This document shows, piece by piece, positions 31,766 through 42,993 of a stretch of DNA of 64,000 bases. The stretch spans positions 372,001 to 436,000 of the forward strand of contig JANBVO010000026.1 in NCBI GenBank assembly GCA_030052745.1. The letters run 5' to 3'. The translations under genes were made by a program, and so were the position numbers. This DNA is from Pleurostoma richardsiae (taxonomy: Eukaryota; Ascomycota; Sordariomycetes; Calosphaeriales; Pleurostomataceae). Numbering within the stretch: the first letter of the stretch is position 1; every line of letters begins with the position of its first letter. The notes below the pieces were generated by a model. That model was given only the letters and a program-made list of their open reading frames with translations. It ran no database searches and had not been told where the DNA came from.

Positions 31766-33737
31766 TCACCATCCTCGACCCCGTCCGTAACCACCTCTCC
31801 CCTGACCTCTGTAGCCCCCGCTCCCTCCTCGCCCGTACTGATATCCACCTTGCTGGCCAGCAGGCGGCGGCGGTGGAGGTGGAGGTGGAGGAGGAGCATT
31901 CTGCCCCCAGCCGCCGCTCCACGGCTGAGAAGCGGCGGGGTTGACAAACCAGGCCTGCGCCGCGGGGGGGTTGCCGCCGGCGACCGGCGGGGGCGGCGGA
32001 GGCGGCCAGTGGCCCTGATACTGGGCTGGCGGCGGCGGAGGCGGCGGGACGTTCCAAGCTCCGTAGGCGCCCGGCTGCTGCTGCTGCTGCTGCTGTGCGG
32101 GGGGTGGCGGAGGAGGGATGGGAGGCATACCCGGGGGAGGAAACGGCGGGGGCTGTGCGAATCGCGGGTTCGGCGCGTTGCTGTCATAGGCGCTACCGTA
32201 GGTACCGGGACCGGGAGGAGGCGGGGGTGGATGAGCGCCGGCTCTGAGAGTGGGAGGTATAGCGGGAGGGGGTGAGTACCCCGGCGAGCGGGACGCGCCC
32301 CGGCTGTCGCTGCCTCGTCGGCGGTATCCACCGGAGCGGGAGCGAGAGCGAGAATGGCTGCGCGAGCGCCGGTAGCGGCGACTGCTGCTCCGGGTGTTTG
32401 ATCCTGACCGCGAGACGGACCCCGGCCGCGCCATGTCTCGGCTCCTGCTGCGGGAGGCGGACGACAGCCGCCGGCGCTTAAAGGCCGGGCGCGCCGAGGA
32501 TGACCGGCTGGAGCTCCGACCCCGGCTGCGGCTCCGGGACTGGCTGCTCCGCCGGGAAGACCGTGACGACCCGCGCCCGCGCGGGCCGTCGCCGCCGCCC
32601 AGGCCCTTCTTGCGGCGGGCCTGCATCCGCTCACAGAACGCCCTCGACCAGCCGTAGTACGTCGTCCCGCCGACGACCTCTCCGGTGATCTCGTCGCGCT
32701 CGACAACCTCGCCCATCTGGTCGACGTCGAGGCGCGAGGCGCCGTCGTCGTCGTCGAGCCGCAGGTCCCGCGCGTAGATGCGGTCCACGTCAACGAGGAG
32801 CTTCTTGACGGCCTCGATGAGGCCCTTGTCGGCGGGGCCGGGCGCGAGCTGCAGCGGGCGGATCATGCCCGGGTTCATGGGCCGCGTTGAGTTGGGCTCG
32901 ATGACGGGGAGCCAGTTCGCCGCGGGTAGGTCGTACCACGGCGTCGTGGGGTCGCCGTGCATGGAGGGCATGATGAAGGGTGCTTCCTTGGCCTTGTTGG
33001 TCGCGGATGGCGCGCCCTTATCGGCAGGCGCGGTCTCGTCTGGGCCTGCTGGTGCCGCGTCGCCCGCAATAGCGGCGCGCAGCTTGTCGATGAGCTCGGG
33101 GGAGAAATAGCCGCGGTCCCGCCATATGTCGACCAGGCTCTCAAGCTTTCGGATGTGCTTTGGGGCGTTCGAGAAAGAGGCCGCAGACCTGAATAAGGGC
33201 GGGAGGAACGGCGTGATGTTACCGAAGAAGGCGTCGTTGTGGTCGCGAAACTTGACGTGGTAGAAGATGTCGCTCAAGACGTAGAGGATGTGCAGGCGCT
33301 TCCGCTTCGCTGATGGACGCGCGGTCTTGCCGACCCCGCCGCTGTCCTTTTGCTTATCGACGTCGGCGGTGAACGACCCAGCGAGAGCGACCAGGTACTT
33401 CCCCAGGGAGGCGACGCGGGCCGGAGACCGGACCAGGTGCTGCAGGGCCCATCGCTTGCACTTCTGTTTCCGAGGAAAGATATAGACATCAATGTTTAGC
33501 CCAGGCTCTTCACTTTGGCACTTGAGATGCGCCCGAGGCGGGGCTCGCCTGTGCGTGTGTGGCAATGGTGGTGGTGGTGTTCCAAACCTGAACATTCGCG
33601 GGCGAGCAGCGGTCGATGGCCGCGCCGAGGAGCCCGTGGAACTGCTCGATGTCGTCGCGCGAGCAGGACGCGGGGTCCGGCTTGAAGAGGACGGCGGCGA
33701 AGGAGGCCTTCGCGATGGCGAGCTCGGCGGACGCCAT
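31766..33737 (-). CDS. CID (RPR) domain, Arg/Ser-rich RNA-processing protein
   Basis: Exons are 33737-33588 and 33463-31766, with a 124-bp intron (donor GTTTGG, phase 0), giving 615 aa. The N-terminal 150 residues form a CID domain, the module that reads the phosphorylated CTD of RNA polymerase II: DDIEQFHGLL, KCKRWALQHLV across the splice, and RLHILYVLSDIFYHVKF. Residues about 345-455 are an RS domain (many SR and RS pairs), as in splicing proteins. The C-terminal 160 residues are Pro/Gln/Gly/Tyr-rich with long Pro runs, a seven-Gln run near 515, and an RGG-like end. The order CID-RS-Pro-rich recalls animal CHERP/SCAF proteins, but no SURP or G-patch domain is visible. It is probably nuclear and linked to splicing or termination. 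Confidence 0.85.
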
Positions 33738-34456
33738 CCTGGCCAGGCCGAGTGTCTTTTACGTTGTGCGGATGCGTTCGATGCGTGGCTCTGTCTTTGG
33801 TATGCGAGCTGTGCCGTATAAAGCGAAGGACTGCCTCGGGGAAGAGGCTCGATACCCGTGTGAGCTGTCGAGGCTCACAGCAGCTGTGCTACTCGCGCAA
33901 GGTCGAAGCTAAAGTGTGGCACCCCCAGTCAGTTTTTAGGAATGGCGCTAACAGAGACACGGCCAGGCAGGAGGCAAGGCGGGGGATCCACCTCGCCGAG
34001 GAGCTGAAAGCCGGCTGCCGGCTGTCGGCCAGGCTCGGTGACTTGCTGCTGGTCTGATCAGATGCTGATGGCCGACGAGGAAGGACTTTGATACTTTCAC
34101 GGGGAACATCGGAATACCTCGGCAGTGAGAGCCTTCGTGTTCTTGTTCATGACGGGGATAGAATGGCGGCTAAGAATTTGCTCAAGCCCTCACGACCAGT
34201 AGCACGCCTATGAAAGGCAATAGGTTGTTGGAAATCCAGCAAAGAGACAGACACCAAATATGACAGGACAGGATAAGTAGGTATGTAAAGCAGAGAATCG
34301 CCCCGAGTTTTAATTGCCATGCATCACACAGTACCACTAGCCCATGGCTCTCCAGTATATCACACACACAAGTTACAGTATGAATTAATCATTGAATCGT
34401 TTGCCGTACTCCTGGCATCCCCCATCGTTGTACTCCCAGCTCGGGCACATCTTTCT
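33738..34456. other. Intergenic region, 719 bp
   Basis: This is the promoter side of the CID gene (minus) and the 3' side of the DUF4748 gene (minus). No gene or motif recognised. Confidence 0.45.
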
Positions 34457-35075
34457 TCACGAGAAGCGGTCCCCCTTGGTGCTCCTAAACGGCGTGTCGC
34501 TCTCGTACTTGCTCTTCTCGAACACTCGCTGGCCCTCCGTCGTTGGGGCGTGACGAGTCGGGGCGGGGTCAGAGCTGGACTCCTGGCTGGGGGAGCCCGC
34601 CGTGTCTGTCCTCACGGGGCCACCGTTATTGTTCGGTGCGGAGCCGCCCATCGTAGCAGAGGAAATGGGCCTGCTGGGGATGTTCTGGGAGTACTCGAGA
34701 GAGTCGGCCATCGATTTCTTCTTGCGCTGCTCCTCGAGCCGCGACTGGCGGTCGGCATTGATCTGCCTCTTAGCAAAGACATACGCGCCGGCACCGGCTA
34801 TCAATCATAGTGATTAGCAAGAGACATTTCTCCGTGGGCTCATTCATTCAGTCTTGGGAATGGATGTGTCGTACCGACGCAGAGGGAGCCCCAGCCTAAC
34901 CTGTCGGCGCAATCTCCGTTAACCTGTGACACTCATGAAGAGGAGGGAATTGTCAAGACGAACCAGAAGGAGCGAGCCTGTTGCAGGGAGCTAAAGTCAG
35001 TACAGAGTCTCAAGCTATGGGAGGCAGGGCGTCACAGCGCCGGCACAGAGCTTGGGTCCAGCTTACGGTATTCAT
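34457..35075 (-). CDS. Small DUF4748-type single-pass membrane protein
   Basis: Exons are 35075-35067, 34923-34875 and 34797-34457; introns are 143 bp and 77 bp. The product is 132 aa. The first exon is only nine nucleotides (M-N-T). The join then reads ADRLGWGSLCVAGAGAYVFAK, which matches the start of fungal DUF4748 proteins: a short hydrophobic Gly/Ala-rich helix (residues about 12-27) followed by a charged stretch (RQINADRQSRLEEQRKKK). The remaining 80 residues are Ser/Pro/Thr-rich and likely disordered, ending in TPFRSTKGDRFS. The family has no known function. A lone N-terminal helix followed by basic residues would suit a mitochondrial membrane protein, but that is inference. Without the tiny first exon the frame has no usable ATG at this end. 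Confidence 0.82.
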
Positions 35076-36470
35076 CTTGGCTGCAGGGCTGTGTTGCAAT
35101 TGAAACTTGCGGTCGAGGGTGTTAGGATCAGTCGCACAGCGTGTCGTGTGTGGTGCTGCAGGACGGAGTGATTCGTCGGCAGGCGAGAAGCAGCTGTCTT
35201 TATGTGAAGGAACAAGGAACAGAAGACAGAGAGTCGGCGCTGTGGTTGGCAGGCAAGTCGGCGACCAATTCGATTTTGTATGCGGGAGAGAACGGGACCT
35301 CAAGTGGCTCCCAGGGTCTCCGAAGCTCCGCGCAGGAAGCCCCACCAGACCCGGCCGGACCCCCTAGAATCATGCGATGACAGGGAACCGGCTGTCGGTC
35401 TAATTCCAGTAATTCGGTCCATAACCTCGGATTACAAGATCCATCGTCGCGAAGGCCGTATTCGGCAAGTGTCCCCTTTCCTTTACCGGAGCGGCCGCGT
35501 ACGTATTCTGTAACTACGGAGTACTTGAGTACCTTCGTCTGCTCTTTCTCTCCTCACTAGGTAGGTAGGTACCTACTGTGTAGGCATGTAGACCTCGCAT
35601 TCTGCGCACATAAATAGTACTCTAATCTGATGACGTCAAGGGCTCTATATGACACAAAATGTACGGATCCGGAGATGTACATGCCTTGGATACTTCGTAT
35701 AGGGGCTTGTGACATATCAGACACAGACACAGCGACTTGAACTCTCGTTATCTTAGGTTGTTAGGAAAGTAACATTAATAAGATAGGGAGTCCTGATGTG
35801 CCATTGCCGGGCCTATACGTAATTGTTGGGTGAATGGGGTTTTGGAAGCATGCATGGAAAAAGACAAATGCCGCCCCTCATTGGACTCGAATGAAGCATA
35901 ATGTCCAAAAGGTACCAGGGTACGTAGGCCTGCCAATGATGGCCGCTGCAACCACTTGTACGCGCAACAACAACCTATTTTCGTCACTCTTGTTTACAGA
36001 TTGGCTCCCTCTGATACCGACTCTGCATGCCTTCAGCGATAATGAGACACTGCGGCAGCCAGCGAGACCATCACGACCTGCTTATTTCCACGGGTCTGAG
36101 ATGAGGTAATACCGAGTTGCGCCGTCACCGCCCTAAGTACCAGGCTTCCTCATCTTCTGGGTCCCGACACCCAACGGCCCTTTTAAGCACCGCCCTCCTC
36201 ATCAATCCCACCACGAAGCGGCTAGGAAGTGATCGACAAAAGCCCCCCTTCCCCTCGGTACTTGCATGAAGAACGGCAAGACTAGAGACGACACGTTCCC
36301 CATCGCGAGCACAAAAACAGAACCGCACCACGAACTGCGGCATCTCTGTTCTGCTCACGGCAACCCAATGTCCATGTCCTTATGAGAGGCATCCCATCTT
36401 CGCCGTGCCGTGGGTGTTATGGGTACAGTAGCCCGACCCCGCGGGCATCACCACCACCACCACCACCGTC
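35076..36470. promoter_or_regulatory. Divergent promoter region, about 1.4 kb
   Basis: It lies between the DUF4748 gene (minus) and the WD40-phosphatase gene (plus). CTAGGTAGGTAGGTACCTAC at about 35557-35577 is the strongest copy of the intergenic GGTA palindrome. A CAC repeat at 36449-36467 lies immediately before the downstream ATG. No gene is supported. Confidence 0.5.
36449..36467 (+). repeat. CAC trinucleotide repeat in the 5' leader
   Basis: Six uninterrupted CAC units end three bases before the ATG of the 5-phosphatase gene. They are untranslated in the model chosen here. Confidence 0.85.
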
Positions 36471-39400
36471 ATGGACCCTTCTGACAGTGGAGGGCCAGAT
36501 GGCTCCTCTCTCGTGAGTGCTGCGCTCCAAATGCGTCCTCTTCCATTTGTCTTTTGCCCTGCTCGCTGACAGCATGACTAGAAACCCGTCTCGTCGCTGA
36601 GGTCGCATTTCGAGAATATGAACAAGCCCACCGCCGACCAGCCTCAGCAACCTCAACAGCAGCAACAACAACCACCGCACGTTCATCCTCCTCCCATACG
36701 CGCAGTGTCCCCGGCTCCGATCCCGAGCCCCAAGCCGGACCGGTTACGAGATTTGCACAAAGAACATCCCGCGGCGCCCAAGCACAAGCCAAAGGACCCG
36801 ATACCACATCCTCCCGCTACTCTTCATCCTCCTCAGCCCTACGAACCTGGGCTATCGCCTCGATCAGCGCCTCGGTCTCCCCAGCGCAGTCCCTTCCCGG
36901 CTCCTCCTCTCAGCCCTCACCCGGTCCGTCCTCCTTCTCTCCTGATAGAGCCCCCGCAATCACCGCCAAAAGGGCGCTCACTCAATGTGGCCACCGCCGA
37001 CCACCCGAGTTATCTGAACCCAGATGCCGTTGTCAAGTCCGCATCTCCTGCCACTACTCCCCGTCAGTTCAAGATCCCGAGTCGCCCGCATACCCCTGTT
37101 CTCGAACCGCGAAGATCCCCACGACTCTCTGCATCGCAACCTCCCTCGCCGCCGCCTCCCCGTCGCTCGGCGGAGCTCCGAAGGGAAAGAGAACCGAAGC
37201 CAACACTGCCGCCTCCTGTCAACCGCTTCGAGAAGCCTCCCGCGACGTCTAGGGCCTCGTGGATAGCAGAAAACGGCCATCCCGTGGATGTCAGGAACCA
37301 CATTCCCGACCATGTCTCCCCTTTCAACAGCCCCCCCAGCAGCGGACCGTCTGGTGATGAGCTTGAGACACCTCCATCATTACCTACGAGGCCTCGTCCA
37401 CATCCTGCCCCTCTGCAGAAAACAAAGACTATTCCGGTCGGATTTGACCCCCCGCCTCTGCATCACTCCATAGCTACTAAGAGGAAAGAAAAAGAAGAGG
37501 AAATCAATGGAATTGCAAAGGGTCGGATTACGCCGCATGTCACGGGAGACCAGGCGCCTGCCCTTCCGGCCAGGCCCCGGACTATCGCTGCTGAACAGCC
37601 TCTGGTCCGAAACGAGACTCATCTCACGATGCCGCCTCCCAGGCCTCCCAGGCCCGGCATTGTCACGGCGCCGATAAGTACCACGCTTGCGACCGTACCG
37701 CAGAAACGGGTTGTGTCTACCCCAACAACTCAACAGCATCCGCCGCCCCCTGTACGGTCACACGGTAGATCCATGACCGTAACGGACAGGAGTACTGGCA
37801 GGGCACCCCACGATATCAGGCAAACGTCGATTGCAGTCTCAACCCCTACAGAATCGCGCAGCGCCTTTGTCAATGGGACATCGAATGCAAAGCCATCAGA
37901 AGCGGGTCCCAGCGTTGTAGCCAGCTACCCAGATACTTCAAACATAAACCGCAGGCCTCCTTTCATCAAGCAGGGAGCTTCGGAGATATCAATGAAGTAC
38001 GACAGTCGAGTATTCGACGTTTGTGGCGAGCTGGTATGCGCCACGGGGCATCTGACCAGAGTATGGAGTCTGCTAGACGGGGAACTCCTCATGAGCTTTG
38101 CTCATGGGGAGGGCGTCAAGGCTACCAGCGTCGCATTCAAACCCGGCGCCAACGTTGATGAAGAGGGCCAGCGGCTGTGGATAGGCAACAATATAGGCGA
38201 CCTGATGGAAGCAGACATAGCAACCCAGAGCATCGTCAGCAACAAACAGACCGTCCACGGGCGCCACGAAATCATCAAGATCTATCGGCATTTCAACGAA
38301 TTGTGGACGTTGGACGACGGCGGAACACTCCACGTCTGGGGACCCGACAGCAACGGAGTTCCGAATATGGCCAATAACTCGAGCCAGTCTTATAGGTTGC
38401 CGAGAAACCACGGCTTTTCGATGGTAGTAGGTGATGAATTATGGCACGCGACGGGCAAAGAGATTCGCGTCTTTCTGCCAACCGTCGACGGCCGGAGCCA
38501 GTTCCAGGTCTTAATGCGTCCCCTCTACCAAGACGGTGCTGGCGATGTGACCTCGGGAACGTTTCTTGCCTCTGACCATGATAAGGTCTTCTTCGGCCAC
38601 AACGACGGGAAAGTCAGCATCTACTCCAGGAAGGACTACTCTTGTTTGAGCCTCCTGAGTATAAGCACGTACAAAATCAACACCCTCGCCGGTGTTGGCG
38701 ATAATATCTGGGCGGGATTCAATACTGGCAAGATATGCGTCTATGATGTGGGACAGAGCCCTTGGGTGGTGCTCAAGGACTGGCAGGGTCATGACAACCC
38801 TGTGCTCAAGCTCATTCTCGATCAATCGAGCTTCTACAAGCTAGATCGGCGACAAGTCGTCTCGCTTGGTGCGGACAACATGGTCAAGTCGTGGGACGGC
38901 ATGCTGCAAGAGGACTGGCTAGAGAGCGAGATGAAAACCCGGGAGGCCCAGTACTGCGAGTTCCACAAACTCAAGGCTTTAATTATGACTTGGAACGCTG
39001 GCGCCTCGACTCCGAACAGTTTAAGATATTCCGATTCCGACGCGACTTTCATCCAGAACCTGCTTCTAAGCGGCGATTCCCCCGACATCATAGTGTTTGG
39101 CTTCCAGGAGCTTGTTGACCTAGAGGACAAGACGGCAACGGCCAAACGATTCCTCAAGCCCAAGAAAAAAGAGGGCACTGACCAAGAGCGAATGAGCCAC
39201 CAGTATCGCGACTGGCTGGAGTTCCTCGTCCGGAGCCTGGACGACTTCATGCCAAACGAGCTGTACCATCTCCTCCAGACGTCTCATCTCGTCGGGCTAT
39301 TCACTTGCATCTTCGTGAAAGCCGACCTAAGGGAGCGAATAACCAGTCTGAGCGACGCCGAGGTGAAACGTGGCATGGGTGGTCTGCATGGGAACAAGGG

Positions 39401-40264
39401 AGCCATTGCCGTCCGCTTCAAGCTCGACGACTCCTCGCTGTGCTTCGTCAACTGCCATCTTGCGGCTGGTCAGTCGCAGGCGACGCACCGTCATAACGAC
39501 ATCGCCGCCATCCTAGAGGCCAACATCCTGCCCATCGAGCGCGACGCCACCGTCCGCCTTGACAGCTTCGTCGGCGGCGGCGACGGGACCCAGATCCTCG
39601 ACCACGAACTGTGCATCCTGAACGGCGACCTGAACTACCGCATCGACACCATGTCGCGCGACACCGTCGTGGCCGCCGTCAAGGCAAACAACCTTGGCAA
39701 GCTGCTCGAACGCGACCAGCTGCTCGTCGCGCGGCGGCGCAACCCGCTGTTCCGCCTGCGCGCCTTCGAGGAGATGCCCATCACCTTCCCGCCGACGTAC
39801 AAGTACGACGTAGGCACGGACAACTACGACTCGTCGGAGAAGAAGCGCAGCCCGGCCTGGTGTGACCGCCTCCTGTACCGGGCCGGCATCAAGGGCCGCA
39901 TCCAGCAGCTCGACTACCGCCGGCACGAGGTCCGCGTGTCCGACCACAGGCCGGTCAGCGGCAGGTTCCACCTGACGGTCAAGAGGGTCGTGCCCAAGAA
40001 CAGGGCCACCGTGTGGATGGAGTGCCAGCAGCAGTTCGAGGACCTTAAGGAGCGGGATGCGCAGAAGGAGAAGTGAGTGTGGCCCTCTGTTCTTGCCCTG
40101 CGTGTGCCGCACGGAGGCAATATCCGAGTCAGTTGGCTAACTGTTGTTGCAGGCTTTACTATCTCACCCATGTCATCGGGTACGACGCAGCTACGGGGAA
40201 GACGCTGATAGAAGAGAGATCTGGCAGGAGAGCTCGCAGGAGTCCAAGCCGGCATAGAGAGTGA
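36471..40264 (+). CDS. Inositol polyphosphate 5-phosphatase with N-terminal WD40-like propeller
   Basis: Exons are 36471-36512, 36582-40072 and 40153-40264; introns are 69 and 80 bp. The product is 1214 aa. The first exon gives MDPSDSGGPDGSSL, joined to KPVSSLRSHFENM. Residues 1-460 are disordered and very Pro-rich. About 470-790 form a WD40-like beta propeller (repeats such as LTRVWSLLDGELLMSF and DGGTLHVWGPDS). About 800-1160 form the 5-phosphatase domain with all hallmarks: LIMTWNAG, FGFQELVDLEDK, GGLHGNKGAIAVRF, NCHLAAGQ, LNGDLNYRID, PAWCDRLLYR and SDHRPVSG. The enzyme removes the 5-phosphate from phosphoinositides or soluble inositol phosphates. Similar propeller-phosphatase fusions are known in plants and fission yeast. 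The short last exon adds a basic tail. Confidence 0.93.
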
Positions 40265-40927
40265 AGATAAGAAACGGGGGATGAAGCATTCGCCAGAGGG
40301 AGTAGTGGAGTTGAGGGTGTGACGAGGAGACCATCTGGCTCAGCCCTTGGAGCAGCCTACTGATTGATAACATCGCAAACGGCGTTTGGACCGGAAGGGG
40401 CAGGCGAGCAGTTCCCTTGAGACCTGGGGATGGTCCGTGAGCGGAACAAAGGAGAATCGCATGAGTTATCTGCTCGGCACCGTTATGAAAGTTAGAAGGA
40501 CGAAGGAGGTTCACCTTTCGCAGGGAATCATCCTGCTATGTATGACTGAGAAGAGGTAAAAAGGGGGGTTTTGGACGACAAAAGCCAGTCCGAACGATGA
40601 TCCAGCCGGCAGTCTTTCGCATGGCTATGCTGCCCTTTTCGAGTTTCATACGTGACGACGGAACTTGGGCGAGAAACAGGCTTCACTCGGGCGAGTCTAC
40701 GTTTGTCGGGAACTCGGCTCACCTGGACATGGCAAGGGTGAAGAGCACCGTAGCTGGTGATATCACAGTGCATTCGATTTAAAATGACTTGTCACCCATT
40801 GCCAGTTAAGTAGTCGACCCAACGTGCCATGATCAGAATGCATCTGCCACATGTTCTATGTACCTATGTATGCCATGCCATTACTGCCCACACATCTTCT
40901 ACAAAGGCGCCACATGCACAGGCGAGT
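40265..40927. other. Convergent intergenic region, 663 bp
   Basis: The 3' ends of the phosphatase and kelch genes meet here. Nothing else recognised. Confidence 0.45.
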
Positions 40928-42993
40928 CTACCTCGCCTTCCCTACTCCGTCCTCCCCTCCCCCCGCCCTAACATTCCCCTGGTACACCCTGATCCCCCTC
41001 ACGCTCTGCGGCGGCCCCTCCCCCGTACGTATCGCCCTCAGCGGCCGCACGCCCCGGCGGCTCGCCAGGTCCGACCGCAGCGTGATCGGGTTGCTCCCCA
41101 GCGGCTGGCCCCGCGGCGTCGGCGGTATCAGGGGCGTCGCGTTGCCCTTGACAAACACGCTGTACCCGCCTCCTCCGCCTCCTTTAGCTCCTGTCCCAGA
41201 CGTGCCCGGCCGTTGCTGCTGCTGCTGCGTTTGTGGCTGGGCAAAGGTGGTCTTGTCCCACGTCTGGGCGCTGGTGGGCTCGCGCAGCTGCTTGTACGGC
41301 CTGGAAGAAGTGGCGAGGCAGGGGGCCTTGGGGTCGGTGGTGGCGGAGGGTGAGGATCGCCGGCGCCGGCGCCGGCGCAGGAGGTAGAAGAGGGAGCCGG
41401 CTGCTGTGCCGAGGACGACGACGCCGCCGGCGCAGGCGAGACCGATGATGGTCGCCAGGGAGATAGCGGGTTTGTTGTTGCTCGTACCGGGGGAGCTGGC
41501 GGAGGACCCGGAGCCGCCTACGCTTGAGCCAAAGTCAGGAGTAGCTATCGCTATCGTTAGCTTCCGAGAAGGATTCCAGAAAAGGGAGAGGATGAAGAAC
41601 CATACCGGATGTGAAGATCTCCTTAACGGAGTCGCTGGACCAGACGACCTTGTCCAGGCCGCCAGAGGTGTAGAACTGTTTCACCACGTCCGGCGTGTCG
41701 TACGCGGACGCATTGGCGTCGTAGCTGGATGTCCACTGCATGGCCGTCATGTCAAACACGCCGAGACCCTGGCTCCAGGGGTCTGCCTCGAGGAGGGAGG
41801 CGGCGTAGCCGAGGGACGCGTCCGTGCCGCCAACGGAGAGCATCTGCCGCTTCCCTGAGCCGACAACGACACAGGCGTGGTCGGCACGGGCCGTGGACGG
41901 GCCGGTAGCCTTAGAATAGACGAACCCCGGCAGCGAGAGCACGAACACCTCGTCGGAGGTCGCATTTGACTGGCCCTGGAGCCCGCCATACATGAAGATC
42001 TCGTAAGTGTTGCTGGGACCTTGCACGCCGACGGTGCAGAACCGCTGCCTGCCAGACGGAGGCGTCCCAGTCGTGTTCTGAGTGAACGACTGCTGCGTTA
42101 TGGGGTCAAGAAATGTTATGTTAGTGAAGTCGCGGTCGGAGGTGGAGGCGGCGTCGAACGTGCCGGCCGGTGCCTCGGCGCCGCCCAAGAACACCATGAG
42201 ACCGTTCGGTCCGAAGGGGACGAACTCCGCTGCGCCGTTGACGAGGGTGCCAATACCCGGCGTGGAAGTGTTAGTCCACACATTAGACGTCATGCCGAAG
42301 GAGACTAGGCCGGATATCGCCGTGTCACTCGTCACGGAGGCATTGCTCTGGCTGGTTACCAGACCGCCCATGCAGTAGCCGACGTCATTGTCCTTCTGGG
42401 TGAAGGCACAGCCCTCGGGTCGTACTAGTTGGTCGAACACCTTGGTGTTGGCCGGCGTCTTGATGGACCAGAAGCCGCTGCCGTTCCCGTCGGCGAAAAA
42501 TTGCCAAGACTCGTCAACTGGGGGTTCGTCCGGTGCCGAAGCTGCTCCGCTCCAGATCCAGAACGAGTCTGAGGAAGAATCGGTCCATATCGCTTGACTG
42601 TTTAAGACCGGTGCCTGCTTAGTTATGTTGTTGATGGGTACAGTCGCGTTTGTCCACGACTCCTTAAGACTTATTGACAAGGTAGAGTTCACTGAACAGA
42701 GATGTGTCAGCATGAACCGAGCAGATGACGGTTTGCGGAAGGGAATTCGGACCTGGTCTCGACGGCCTGTCTGTTGACGGCTGGACGCCGTTGACAACCT
42801 GTGACACTTCTCCACCATCGATATAGACGTAGTCGCCAATGACTGTCGCTGCAGCAAACGACCGGCGTAGGAAATCGGAAGTAGAGGGGTTATCGATCTC
42901 GCGACGTCGCAGGCGGAACCCACTGGAAGGCTGCGCCCATGTTGAAGACGCCAGCAGGGCTATCGATACCCCGGACGAAGAAAGAAATCGCAT
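40928..42993 (-). CDS. Kelch-repeat type I membrane protein
   Basis: Exons are 42993-42753, 42691-41606 and 41544-40928; both introns are 61 bp and phase 1. The first donor, GTCCGA, is unusual. The product is 647 aa. Residues 1-22 are a signal peptide (FLSSSGVSIALLAS core). The lumenal or extracellular part (about 25-440) is a kelch beta propeller with blades such as DYVYIDGGEV, LMVFLGGAEAP, EIFMYGGLQG and RQMLSVGGTDA, and many N-x-S/T sites. One membrane helix follows (IIGLACAGGVVVLGTAAGSL), then a stop-transfer run of seven Arg and a 140-residue cytoplasmic tail rich in Gln, Gly and basic residues. Such proteins are common in Pezizomycotina. Function unknown; cell-surface sensing or polarity is possible. 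Confidence 0.88.
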
